A DNA stretch of 39,004 nt from Saccharofermentans sp. (GTDB lineage Bacteria > Bacillota > Clostridia > Saccharofermentanales > Saccharofermentanaceae), in NCBI GenBank assembly GCA_024403795.1, contig JAKSRD010000021.1:1-39004 (forward strand). Direction: 5' to 3'. The position numbers were made by a program, and so were the translations under genes. Below, one piece after another: positions 25,080 to 33,417 of the stretch; position 1 is the stretch's first letter; each line of letters starts with the position of its first letter. The notes under the pieces are model-generated. The model did not search any database. It was given only the letters and a program-made list of their open reading frames with translations, and was not told the origin of the DNA.

Positions 25080-26174
25080 TTAGAAACTATTCACGGAATC
25101 AATAACATATCTGATCTGTTCGTCAGTCATTCCGTAGTAAAGCGGAAGACTGAGCTCCGTTGCGCTGATCTCTTCGGCAAGCGGAAGACTTCCCTTTGCC
25201 ATGCCGAGATCCTTATAACATTCCTGAAGATGCATAGGGATCGGATAATGCTTATTGGTGCCGATCTCAAGATCATTCAAGTGCTTCTCGAGCGCATCAC
25301 GTTCAGAACATCTGACGGCGTATATGTGCCATACGGGAACACATTCTTCTCTTACGGAAGGAAGGATGATCTTCTCATTCTTTATGCCCTCCGAATAAGC
25401 GCGGGCAATCCTTCTTCTGTCCTCGTTAACCTTATCGAGGATCGGAAGCTTTGCCGAGAGGAAAGCCGCCTGGAATTCATCCAGTCTGCTGTTGTTACCT
25501 TTATAAATGTGATGGTACTTGTAATCCGAACCGTAGTTTCCGAGAGCCCTGATCTTGTCTGCAAGTTCCTTGTTATTTGTTACAGCAGCACCTGCATCTC
25601 CAAGTGCACCGAGATTCTTTCCGGGATAAAAGCTGAATCCTGCCGCGTCGCCGAATGATCCGACTCTTTTGCCCTTATACATTGCACCGTGAGCCTGGGC
25701 ACAATCCTCAACAACAAAGAGGTTATGTTTGCGGGCAATCTCCATGATCGGATCCATGTCGCAAGCCTGTCCGTACAGATGCACCGGCATGATCGCTTTC
25801 GTCTTATCGGTGATCTTCTCTTCGATCAGGTTAGGATCGATGTTGAAGGTATCCATGCACGGCTCGACAAAAACAGGCTTTGCACCTACATATGTTACCG
25901 CAAGTGCCGTTGCGATATAGGTATTCGAAGGAACGATCACCTCGTCACCCTCACCGACACCGAGTGCCTTAAGTGCAAGCATCAGAGCATCAAGTCCGTT
26001 GCCTACACCTATTGCGTATCTTACGCCGCAATAATCCGCAAAAGCCTGCTCAAAAGCTTTATCTTCTTCCCCCTCGATATACCAGGACCTGTTATAGACA
26101 CGCTCAAACGCGGCTCTTATGTCATGGTCAAGCTCCTTCTCGAGCGGAATAAATGTAACGAAAGGTATTCTCAT
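25080..26174 (-). CDS. dTDP-3-keto-6-deoxyhexose 3-aminotransferase (DegT/DnrJ/EryC1 family)
   Basis: A 364-residue PLP aminotransferase of sugar nucleotides. [36 protein letters not shown] is the cofactor phosphate-binding part. [15 protein letters not shown] holds the pyridine-N Asp. [25 protein letters not shown] contains the Schiff-base Lys186, and the [14 protein letters not shown] form is typical of FdtB/QdtB. The neighbouring FdtA-like domain supports C-3 as the position aminated. The product is expected to be dTDP-3-amino-3,6-dideoxy-D-galactose or -D-glucose. The stop is 11 bases before the next start, and its own start overlaps the upstream decarboxylase gene by four bases. Confidence 0.92.
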   Translation of the reverse strand: MRIPFVTFIPLEKELDHDIRAAFERVYNRSWYIEGEEDKAFEQAFADYCGVRYAIGVGNGLDALMLALKALGVGEGDEVIVPSNTYIATALAVTYVGAKPVFVEPCMDTFNIDPNLIEEKITDKTKAIMPVHLYGQACDMDPIMEIARKHNLFVVEDCAQAHGAMYKGKRVGSFGDAAGFSFYPGKNLGALGDAGAAVTNNKELADKIRALGNYGSDYKYHHIYKGNNSRLDEFQAAFLSAKLPILDKVNEDRRRIARAYSEGIKNEKIILPSVREECVPVWHIYAVRCSERDALEKHLNDLEIGTNKHYPIPMHLQECYKDLGMAKGSLPLAEEISATELSLPLYYGMTDEQIRYVIDSVNSF

Positions 26175-27286
26175 TTGATGTATTCCATAAAGTTCTCTTT
26201 ATTCTCGAGAGCCGTTGTTGTAGGTCTTCCGAGATCGTCTCTTGCACCGATCGAGCACTTAACCTCTATGAGGCTGAGTTCAGAACGTGCCTTTGCATTC
26301 TCAAGCTCTTTGTCGAGATCTTCGAAGTTATCAACGCTGACAGCATTGGGATAACCGCATGCCTTTGCAACTCCGACCAGATCGACCGCACCTGCTACGG
26401 TCGGCATTCCTCCGACAGTCTCATGAGCACCGTTATTGATCACTACATGAATGAGATTGGAGGGCTTGTTGCTTCCGAGGACTGCCATGGAACCCATATG
26501 CATGAGTACGGCGCCATCACCGTCAACGCACCAGATACGCATATCAGGCTTGTTGATCGCAACGCCCAAAGCGATCGATGAAGAATGTCCCATGGAACCT
26601 ACTGTAAGGAAATCGTACTTGTGAGACTGTCCGTTTGCTTCTCTAATCTCGAAAAGCTCTCTTGAGGCCTTACCCGTCGTTGATACGATCGGATCCTCTC
26701 CGGAAGCCTTTACTATATGTCTGATGATCTCTTCGCGGATCATCTTGTTGTCGTTCTTATACTCGACCTTGCCGTCAAAGGAAAGCGCGCCCTTACGGAT
26801 AACAAATGCTACGTTCTTACCCTTTGCAAGGATCTCTCTGAACTCATCCATCTTGGCTGCGACTTCTTCATCAGTCGTGTCCTTGCCGATGGCAAAAGAG
26901 GCTATATCCATGTCCTCAAGAAGCTTAATCGTTACTTCTCCCTGATAGATATGCTGTGGCTCGTCATGGATGCCGGGTTCTCCGCGCCAACCGACGATGA
27001 ATACCATCGGGATCGCATAAACTTTATCGTTAAGGAGTGATGCAACGGGATTGATGATATTACCCTCACCCGAATTCTGCATGTATACGACAGGCACCTT
27101 GCCTGTTGCAAGATGATATCCGGCAGCAAGAGCCGTGCAATTGCCTTCATTTGCGGCGATCACGTGATGCTGCGGATCAATTCCGTAAGTAGCCATAAGG
27201 TAGTTACAAAGTGCCTTAAGCTGACTGTCCGGGACTCCGGAATAGAAGTCTGAACCGATTATCTCTATAAGTTTTTCAACTTTCAT
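26171..27286 (-). CDS. ThDP-dependent phosphonopyruvate decarboxylase (AepY-like)
   Basis: First gene of the glycan operon, 371 residues from the ATG at 27286 (GGAGG five bases before it; a longer frame to 27364 would run into the leader hairpin). The N-terminal half has the pyrimidine-binding domain with [17 protein letters not shown] and the conserved Glu in [33 protein letters not shown] and [13 protein letters not shown] are characteristic of phosphonopyruvate and sulfopyruvate decarboxylases. The C-terminal half has the ThDP motif [32 protein letters not shown]. Phosphonopyruvate decarboxylase yields phosphonoacetaldehyde for 2-aminoethylphosphonate decoration. However, neither PEP mutase (aepX) nor the AEP transaminase (aepZ) is adjacent, so the substrate may differ. 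The symbol is left empty for that reason. Confidence 0.85.
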   Translation of the reverse strand: MKVEKLIEIIGSDFYSGVPDSQLKALCNYLMATYGIDPQHHVIAANEGNCTALAAGYHLATGKVPVVYMQNSGEGNIINPVASLLNDKVYAIPMVFIVGWRGEPGIHDEPQHIYQGEVTIKLLEDMDIASFAIGKDTTDEEVAAKMDEFREILAKGKNVAFVIRKGALSFDGKVEYKNDNKMIREEIIRHIVKASGEDPIVSTTGKASRELFEIREANGQSHKYDFLTVGSMGHSSSIALGVAINKPDMRIWCVDGDGAVLMHMGSMAVLGSNKPSNLIHVVINNGAHETVGGMPTVAGAVDLVGVAKACGYPNAVSVDNFEDLDKELENAKARSELSLIEVKCSIGARDDLGRPTTTALENKENFMEYIK

Positions 27287-27325
27287 TGTTACCTCCGATC
27301 GCAGGAAAAATCCCGATGTTGAACT

Positions 27326-27381
27326 AATATAGCCCGGCAGGGAGACGGTTCCCCCTGCCGACACAATGCTATATTATAACA
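27326..27381 (-). promoter_or_regulatory. Glycan-operon promoter with large inverted-repeat leader
   Basis: On the minus strand TGTTATAAT (27381 down to 27373) is a perfect extended -10. It overlaps a nested inverted repeat. The outer arms are AATATAGC / GCTATATT (27368-27375 with 27326-27333), and the inner arms are CGGCAGGG / CCCTGCCG (27353-27360 with 27335-27342). The expected start at about 27366 leaves the inner stem at the very 5' end of the mRNA. No T run follows directly, so it is not an ordinary terminator. A 5' stabilising hairpin or an operator are the likeliest roles. Confidence 0.6.
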
Positions 27382-27417
27382 CTTTGTTTTTATTAATGCT
27401 TTTCGAAGGCTCTCGAA

Positions 27418-29085
27418 TCACTTTCTGCCGACAAATCTCGGAAGAAGAAGTGATACGAGGAATGCAATGAGAAGGTTGAATGCCGTTCCGATGCCGATGG
27501 AGATCATCGTATGTCCGGTAAGTACTCCGATGACGATTGCAGCTGCAGCCGGAGTTATACCGAAGTACAGGAAGATCATCTGAACCACGATCGCGATCGT
27601 CTGTGCCTGATCCTTAGGAAGAGACAATGAAATAAGCGTTCCGACTACCGATGCAAACAAGCCAATCGACAGGATGAAGACAAACCACAGAATAACATTC
27701 AGCGGATTGCTTCCGAGTATGCATGCCGCAACTATCATTGGAATTGCCAGGTCGATCGCCGTAACGCATGTACTTCCGAGAAGTGAATAGAATATCTTCG
27801 CATAAGGCTTTTCCGGTATGAGAATGAAGAATTCTCTTGTGGTATCCTCCCTGATCGGATCACCCAGCGTTCGGTAGAAAGAGATTGCTCCGAGTACGGC
27901 TGCAGGAATAAAGAAGCCGTCACCTCCGGTATATCTGCGGGCAAACCAGGCAGCAACACCTCCGGCGAGAAGATAGACGATCATGGTCGTGGAAAATATC
28001 TTGAGCTTTGCGAATCTGAATCTGTTGAAGACAGCCTTGAAGAAATAAACATTTGCACCGCTTCCGAATCTGAATCCTTCTCTGTCAAGCGAGTCGGAAC
28101 GATCCTTTTTCCTCGTAGCGACCGCTCCCTTGGATGCATTCTGAGCAGCTTCGATCTCTGAAGCTTTGGACTCTGCCGCAAACATCGCATCCTCGTAGAA
28201 ATCGGCTTTCATGTTCCATATAACTGCAATGAGAATGATACTTGCCACGAGGAAGATCCCGAGATAAACCACCGATCTTACGGTATCACCCGTGATCGCA
28301 TAATAACAGATCGCTCTGAGCCAACCCCAGAAAGGTACCCAGTGCGTCTTAGGACTGGCAAAATAGCTGAACAAAGACTTTACAAGTTCCTGCTTTCCGA
28401 TCGCTGTATAAGCAACAAAACCGAGAGCAACTACGCCGTAGAATCCGGCAAGGAACGGCTTCATCTTGTTGGCGCCGCCCTTAAATCTTGAGGCAATGGT
28501 ATAGAAGACCACCTGCACCAGCGTGCTGAAGATGAATATCAAGGCATAATCGATTACCATCGTTACGGATGCCCAGACGCCGAATTTGAAGGTAGTCGTA
28601 AGCATAGGGATGTAACTGATCATGAAGACGGATGCGATCAATGTAACGCCCAACGAACATATCAGTCTGAAGAGCAATACCGACTGCGGTTTCAACGGTG
28701 ATGCAAAGAGCATGGGGACATCGGCCGGCTTGAATATCTTGCCCGATTTCTCGGCATTTACAACGTCCAGTGCAAGCACCATCAGGAAGATCACCGAGAT
28801 AGCAAGATCAACGGCCTGAGCCTTGGAGATATCATTCTCATGCATAAAGGCTTTGATCTTCTTCGTGCCTTCGCTTTCTTCATCGTCTTCTTCGGTTTCC
28901 ACTACCTCTTCAACGGTAGTCTCCGGAGCTTCCGCCTTTTTACTCCTCTTCTCTATGGCTGAGGTGACTGTTCCGACAACAAAACCGAAAAGGATCGCTA
29001 TCAGCATAAAAGCAACCCAAGTCTTCAACACCTTCCTGATCGTGTTGACGAAGGAATGGGTAATATAGTAGAGGAAAAGTCTCAT
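27418..29085 (-). CDS. ABC exporter membrane subunit (putative ABC exporter family)
   Basis: This 555-residue membrane protein has about 12 hydrophobic segments. A first segment at about 25-42 is followed by an acidic Glu-rich loop (EAPETTVEEVVETEEDDEESEG) and then the block ADVPMLFASPLKPQSVLLFRL, typical of the family annotated as putative ABC exporter (DUF-type ABC_export). A second soluble linker near 290-330 is charged. The start overlaps the ATPase gene by four bases (ATGA at 29082-29085), so the two form a transporter pair. The substrate is unknown; nothing ties it to the glycan operon, which has its own promoter just downstream. Confidence 0.85.
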   Translation of the reverse strand: MRLFLYYITHSFVNTIRKVLKTWVAFMLIAILFGFVVGTVTSAIEKRSKKAEAPETTVEEVVETEEDDEESEGTKKIKAFMHENDISKAQAVDLAISVIFLMVLALDVVNAEKSGKIFKPADVPMLFASPLKPQSVLLFRLICSLGVTLIASVFMISYIPMLTTTFKFGVWASVTMVIDYALIFIFSTLVQVVFYTIASRFKGGANKMKPFLAGFYGVVALGFVAYTAIGKQELVKSLFSYFASPKTHWVPFWGWLRAICYYAITGDTVRSVVYLGIFLVASIILIAVIWNMKADFYEDAMFAAESKASEIEAAQNASKGAVATRKKDRSDSLDREGFRFGSGANVYFFKAVFNRFRFAKLKIFSTTMIVYLLAGGVAAWFARRYTGGDGFFIPAAVLGAISFYRTLGDPIREDTTREFFILIPEKPYAKIFYSLLGSTCVTAIDLAIPMIVAACILGSNPLNVILWFVFILSIGLFASVVGTLISLSLPKDQAQTIAIVVQMIFLYFGITPAAAAIVIGVLTGHTMISIGIGTAFNLLIAFLVSLLLPRFVGRK

Positions 29086-29828
29086 TGAGCTGCTTCTCCT
29101 TCTTTGTTTTCTTCACTGACTGAAGCCTTATCGATACCTTCCGTTACTTCGAAGAACAGATCCTCAAGTGATTTGCCGCTGCCTTCTATCTCACTTCGCG
29201 TTACATTGGCACGAACCTGTCCGTTCTGCATGATGATCGTGCGATCCCACATCATGTCGACACTGTCGATGATATGTGTGCTGATGAGCATCGTCTTGCC
29301 TGCCACACGCAGTTCTTCGATATAGTTCTTGAGTTCTTTGATCGCATGAGGATCAAGACCCAGCAACGGTTCGTCCAACAAGATAAAATCCGGATCAGGA
29401 AGAAGGCCGAGGCAGATATTGAGCTTCTGCTGCATGCCTTTTGAGAGCTCATCACCGAATTTCTTGCGCTTATCATCAAGCTCAAAACGCTCCAGGAGTA
29501 TATTGATCCTGTCTTTGTAATCAGTCAGTTTGTAAGCACGTGCGATGAATTCCATATGCTCGATGACCGTAAGTGTAGGATAAAGTGAAGGCAACTCCGG
29601 AATATAACCGACTAATTTCCTTGCTTCCACAGATCTGTTATCTAAGCCGTTTACCGTAATATCTCCCTGATATTTCAGAAAACCCAGTATCGACTTGATG
29701 ATGGTACTCTTTCCTGCGCCGTTAGGTCCCAGCAAAACCGTCATGGAACCCGGTTCCAATGTGAATGAGACATCATTGCACGCAGCATTTTTGCCGTAAC
29801 GCTTAGTTACGTTCTTTACTTCCAACAT
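29082..29828 (-). CDS. ABC transporter ATP-binding protein
   Basis: A 248-residue nucleotide-binding domain partnering the permease that overlaps it. Walker A is LLGPNGAGKSTI, the Q-loop region is GYIPELPSLYP, the signature is ELSKGMQQKLNICLGLL, Walker B is DFILLDEPLLGLDP, and the switch His lies in LISTHIID. The last 25 residues are an acidic tail. The LLGLDP and P-E-L-P forms resemble the CcmA/YtrB-type exporters. The ribosome site AGAGGA lies six bases before the ATG. It is probably an efflux system; the cargo is unknown. Confidence 0.93.
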   Translation of the reverse strand: MLEVKNVTKRYGKNAACNDVSFTLEPGSMTVLLGPNGAGKSTIIKSILGFLKYQGDITVNGLDNRSVEARKLVGYIPELPSLYPTLTVIEHMEFIARAYKLTDYKDRINILLERFELDDKRKKFGDELSKGMQQKLNICLGLLPDPDFILLDEPLLGLDPHAIKELKNYIEELRVAGKTMLISTHIIDSVDMMWDRTIIMQNGQVRANVTRSEIEGSGKSLEDLFFEVTEGIDKASVSEENKEGEAAQ

Positions 29829-29884
29829 AATTATTCCTCTTTTCCCCGTTATATTTGATCAATTTCGGATCTCGCGAAAACCCT

Positions 29885-29900
29885 GACGATCCCCATCGTC
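29885..29900 (-). terminator. Candidate terminator after the Na/Pi cotransporter gene
   Basis: A perfect 6-bp stem GACGAT / ATCGTC with a four-base loop lies 27 bases after the stop at 29927. On the minus strand it is followed by AGGGTTTTCG, a poor T tract. It could separate this gene from the ABC pair. Confidence 0.4.
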
Positions 29901-29926
29901 TGAGTATCCCCGAGATTCGAAAACGA

Positions 29927-31681
29927 TCAGGCCTTGTATTTCTCCGCAAAGGCCTTGTATCTCAATTCACTCGAATTATCCTTGCTGTGCTTGAAGTCGT
30001 GCATATAGGTGTTAAGATCCGTCTCATTTGCTGATTTGAATCTGTAAGCTATTGCCGCGATGTTAAGACTGTGCTCGGCAATCCTGACGCAACTGTAAAG
30101 TATATCGTTAAAAACAAATCCCTGCTCGGTGGTGCAGACACCTGACGAGATCCTCTCAACATGGTTATTCTTGAACTCATCGCACATCTCGGCAATGACT
30201 GTTCTTAAAGGTGCTACGTCACCGGCATTGATCATGTCATCTGACAGATAGCAGCCTAATGCCGTTCTATATATCTCCTGAACCGCGGGAATGACTCTCG
30301 CAAGCTCTTTTTTTGCTTCATCCGAGAATTCAATATGCTTTGATACGAGTTCTTCGATGGAATCAGACAGGTAATTTGCGTGATCTCCGATACGTTCAAC
30401 CTCACCTATCGCCTGGAGCATACGTGAAGAACTGTTTTTGTCTTCTTCACTGAGATGCTGCGTCGTAGTGAGCTTCATCAGGTATGAACCCAGAAGATCT
30501 TCGTAAGCGTCGATGCGTTCTTCGTTGTTCTTTACGAAGTTGAAATCGTCCTCGTTATATCCGGTCTCTAACATTGCGGTGGACTTGTCGAGACCATTCA
30601 TCGCTTTATTCACCATCTTGACCATCATGTTGCGGCACTCGGCGACAGCTACCGGAGGTGTAAGCATAAGACGCTCATCAAGTTTGAATTCCTGTTCTTC
30701 ATTAGTCTCTTTTATGACGATCTGAGCGATCTTAACGAGGAACTTATTGAACGGCAAGAGTATTACGGTGTTGACGATATTAAAGATCGAGTGAATTGCA
30801 GCGATTCCGACTACGCCTACCCTTTCGTCCAGGAAATCAAAATGGAAGATGAGATTCAGGATATAGAACAATGTAAGTGTGATTATCGTTCCGAATATCT
30901 TGACCTCAGTATGTATGACCGCAACTCTCTTGGCATCTCTGTTCGCTCCGACACATGAGAGTAAGGCCGTCATGCAGGTGCCGATATTTGCACCGAGAAT
31001 GAGAGGAATGGCCATGCCGTATGTAAGTTGACCCGTCATTGAGAGACTCTGAAGGATACCGATGGAAGCGGCAGAACTCTGGATTATGCCGGTAACGATC
31101 GTTCCCGCCAATACACCGAGAACCGGATTCTTAAAAGTCGTCATGAGTGAGACAAAGCTGTCCATCGTCTTAAGCGGCTCCATTGATTCGGCCATCATCG
31201 TCATGCCCTGCATGAGTATGGCAAAACCGAGGAGCATTGCACCGATATCCTTGCGGCGCTGCTTCTTGCTCATCATGACCATGACGATTCCGATCAGGGC
31301 AACAAGCAAAGAAAAGCATGACGGCTTAAGGAACTTAAGGAAGATGTTGTCTCCGCTGTCAATGCCTGCCATGGAGAGGATCCAGGCAGTAAGCGTAGTT
31401 CCGATGTCAGAGCCAAAAAGAACTCCTACGGTCTGCGGGAGTTCCATGATTCCGGAATTGACAAATCCTACAAGCATAACCGTCATCGCCGAAGATGACT
31501 GAATCGCGATCGTTATAAGTGCACCGATCGTAAGTCCCTTGATTTTACTGTCGGTTGCTTTCTTAAGAAGCTTCTCGAGCTTACCGCCGGCGGTCTTTTT
31601 AAGTGATTCGGACAGGAGATACATTCCGTAAAGGAAGAAAGCTAATCCTCCGAACAAAGATACAAAATTTAAGACATCCAT
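29927..31681 (-). CDS. Na+/phosphate cotransporter with C-terminal PhoU-like domain
   Basis: This 584-residue protein of the NptA/PNaS family is present in the Clostridia type with a fused PhoU-like tail. The two inverted membrane repeats each carry the Q-S-S-S/Q-S-S-A signature: TIAIQSSSAMTVMLVGFVNSGI at about residue 55, and TGIIQSSAASIGILQSLSM near 190. Each is followed by a G-x-x-I-G-T motif (LFGSDIGTTLTAW, ILGANIGTCMTAL). Residues from about 360 on are helical and PhoU-like (GEVERIGDHANYLSDSIEEL). The start at 31681 (MDVLNFVSLFGGLAFFLYGMYLL) fits the family N-terminus; a TTG-started longer frame to 31741 was rejected. The ribosome site is weak. A TATAAA at 31736-31731 may be its -10. Confidence 0.93.
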   Translation of the reverse strand: MDVLNFVSLFGGLAFFLYGMYLLSESLKKTAGGKLEKLLKKATDSKIKGLTIGALITIAIQSSSAMTVMLVGFVNSGIMELPQTVGVLFGSDIGTTLTAWILSMAGIDSGDNIFLKFLKPSCFSLLVALIGIVMVMMSKKQRRKDIGAMLLGFAILMQGMTMMAESMEPLKTMDSFVSLMTTFKNPVLGVLAGTIVTGIIQSSAASIGILQSLSMTGQLTYGMAIPLILGANIGTCMTALLSCVGANRDAKRVAVIHTEVKIFGTIITLTLFYILNLIFHFDFLDERVGVVGIAAIHSIFNIVNTVILLPFNKFLVKIAQIVIKETNEEQEFKLDERLMLTPPVAVAECRNMMVKMVNKAMNGLDKSTAMLETGYNEDDFNFVKNNEERIDAYEDLLGSYLMKLTTTQHLSEEDKNSSSRMLQAIGEVERIGDHANYLSDSIEELVSKHIEFSDEAKKELARVIPAVQEIYRTALGCYLSDDMINAGDVAPLRTVIAEMCDEFKNNHVERISSGVCTTEQGFVFNDILYSCVRIAEHSLNIAAIAYRFKSANETDLNTYMHDFKHSKDNSSELRYKAFAEKYKA

Positions 31682-31783
31682 AAAATTGCTGCACCAATTC
31701 CTTGTAAAATTAAATCTTCCAGTTCCACATTTTATAGCCAAAAACGGAATAAGTAAAATTAAAATTTCATGAACACATCTTGA

Positions 31784-31801
31784 TATAGACAGGCATCTAT
31801 A
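31784..31801. promoter_or_regulatory. Palindrome 1, TATAGA-N6-TCTATA
   Basis: TATAGACAGGCATCTATA, perfect 6-bp arms. It shares both arms and the spacing with the second palindrome 67 bp away. It lies about 50 bp upstream of the cotransporter's TATAAA box. Probably an operator for a dimeric regulator not encoded here. Confidence 0.45.
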
Positions 31802-31849
31802 ATATCAACAAATTTACAACAACTCGCGAAACTCGCGGCAAAATATTTA

Positions 31850-31869
31850 ATATAGATGTGCATCTATAT
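31850..31869. promoter_or_regulatory. Palindrome 2, 9-bp arms
   Basis: ATATAGATG-TG-CATCTATAT, perfect 9-bp arms around two bases. It is the stronger copy of the palindrome at 31784 and lies about 90 bp upstream of the TATAAT box of the signalling operon. Confidence 0.5.
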
Positions 31870-31957
31870 CAGCTCGCATCCGTTGCAGTTGACGGCTTTA
31901 TCTTTTTCGAACATTGAAAGTGAGTTCTGTCACATTTTTGTAAGATTTTCGAGCTCA

Positions 31958-31963
31958 TATAAT
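31958..31963 (+). promoter_or_regulatory. -10 box of the signalling operon
   Basis: A perfect TATAAT; the start would be about 31970, leaving a 47-nt leader with AGGAGG at 32004-32009. No good -35 at normal spacing was seen (TTGTAA at 31938 is 14 bp away), which may mean an activator is needed. Confidence 0.45.
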
Positions 31964-32016
31964 ATGCTAAAATAATCAAAATAACTTGGGACTTTGTGCC
32001 TATAGGAGGCTGTTTT

Positions 32017-33366
32017 ATGGCAAAATGGATAATCGTTGTTGATGATGACACCACCAATCTCAAAATGGCAGGTCATATCCTGAGCAAAAACAACATGCGT
32101 GTTACTGCCCTCAAATCAGGAGCTTCTTTTCTGGAATACGTAAATACAAACGGAGTGCCTGATCTTGTTCTTCTTGACATCAAAATGCCGGGAATGGACG
32201 GCTTCGAGACACTCGTAAAATTCAGAGAGTTAGAGAAAGAGAAGGATCTGATGAAGACTCCGGTTATCTTCCTCACGGCTGACGAAGATGTCGCAACTGA
32301 GAAAAGAGGCTTTGAGGTCGGTGTCTCCGACTTTATCAGGAAGCCTTTTGATCCTGATGTCCTTCTCAGAAGACTCGACAATATCCTTTCCAATTCCCAG
32401 GAGATGCACAGCCTTAAGAACGAAGCAACGATCGATAAGCTGACCGGGCTTCTCAATAAGAGCGCAACAGCCACCGAATTCTCAAAGATGTGCCTCGAGA
32501 AGATCGGATGCCTCCTGATGATCGACCTTGACTCCTTTAAGCTCGTTAACGACATCTATGGTCACCAGATGGGTGATAAAGTCCTCATCTCATGTTCTGA
32601 GATTATTCGTTCGTCAGTACCCGAAGGAAGTAAGTGCGGCCGTATCGGCGGCGACGAATTCACTGCTTTCGCTCTCGGGATCACATCCGATTCAGATGTG
32701 GCTGACATCACCAAGCGGATCAACAGTGAGATCACGAAGAGTGCCAAGGAACTCATGGGTGAAGATGTGAATATCCCGTTGGGTGCTTCCGTCGGCGGAA
32801 TCTATGTTCCGAGATACGGCAACGATTACAATGCGCTCTTAAAGCTTGCTGATAAGGCTCTCTACAACGTTAAAAAGAACGGCAAACACGGATACGAACT
32901 CTATGATGAGGACACCACGGAGACTGAGCCTGAACAGACTGTCTGCGATATCAGGACCCTCTCGGAGATCCTTGGTGAACGAGCCATACACGATGTTGCA
33001 CTTCAACTCGACAAGGATTCATTCGCACCCGTCTACCGTTATGTCATCCGCTATAACATGAGACACAACATAGAAGCGTGCAAAGCCCTGTTCACGCTCG
33101 CTCCGGAAGACGGAAATTATAGTCCCGCCTTCTACGACAGCATGGATGAATTCGGTAATCACATAAGAAAATCTCTATTCAAGTCAGACATCTTCATGAG
33201 ATGCGGCAAGAACCAGTATTTTGTCTTCTTTACTGAAATCAAGAAAGATCATGTTGATATGGTATTAACTAACCTTATCAATACATGGAAAGAGAAAAAC
33301 ATTCCGAATATCACCATCTCTTTTGAGACGGAGATAATGAACGTCCTTGCCGACGGCACTAAGTAA
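32017..33366 (+). CDS. Receiver-GGDEF diguanylate cyclase with degenerate second GGDEF-like domain
   Basis: This soluble 449-residue response regulator should make c-di-GMP when phosphorylated. The receiver spans residues 1-125: VVDDDTTN acidic pocket, phospho-acceptor Asp54 in LLDIKMPGMDGF, a Thr in PVIFLTADED, and Lys in FIRKPFDP. The cyclase domain at 140-295 has LLMIDLDSFKLVNDIYGHQMGD and an intact RIGGDEF (GGDEF at 211-215). No RxxD inhibitory site precedes it, so product inhibition may be absent. Residues 310-449 contain a second fold with LFKSDIFMRCGKNQYFVFF, where the GGDEF core reads GKNQY; it resembles a decayed cyclase domain. AGGAGG lies seven bases before the ATG at 32017. It opens an operon with two hybrid kinases. 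Confidence 0.93.
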   Translation: MAKWIIVVDDDTTNLKMAGHILSKNNMRVTALKSGASFLEYVNTNGVPDLVLLDIKMPGMDGFETLVKFRELEKEKDLMKTPVIFLTADEDVATEKRGFEVGVSDFIRKPFDPDVLLRRLDNILSNSQEMHSLKNEATIDKLTGLLNKSATATEFSKMCLEKIGCLLMIDLDSFKLVNDIYGHQMGDKVLISCSEIIRSSVPEGSKCGRIGGDEFTAFALGITSDSDVADITKRINSEITKSAKELMGEDVNIPLGASVGGIYVPRYGNDYNALLKLADKALYNVKKNGKHGYELYDEDTTETEPEQTVCDIRTLSEILGERAIHDVALQLDKDSFAPVYRYVIRYNMRHNIEACKALFTLAPEDGNYSPAFYDSMDEFGNHIRKSLFKSDIFMRCGKNQYFVFFTEIKKDHVDMVLTNLINTWKEKNIPNITISFETEIMNVLADGTK

Positions 33367-33417
33367 GTTGCTGTTCACAATGGCTATTTCACGGATGCAT
33401 CCACAGAGGAATAACGA

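Larger units (their letters stand above)
31682..32016. other. Intergenic region with two matching palindromes
   Basis: This is the 335-bp divergent gap between the Na/Pi cotransporter (minus) and the receiver-GGDEF gene (plus). It holds TATAAA on the minus strand (31736-31731), two TATAGA-N6-TCTATA inverted repeats described separately, a tandem ACTCGCG pair near 31822-31836, and TATAAT on the plus strand at 31958-31963. No gene was recognised. Confidence 0.6.

Noticed and set aside
27400..27420. TTCGA/TCGAA stem as the terminator of the ABC exporter genes
   Set aside because: Only about 5 bp, and no T run follows on the minus strand.
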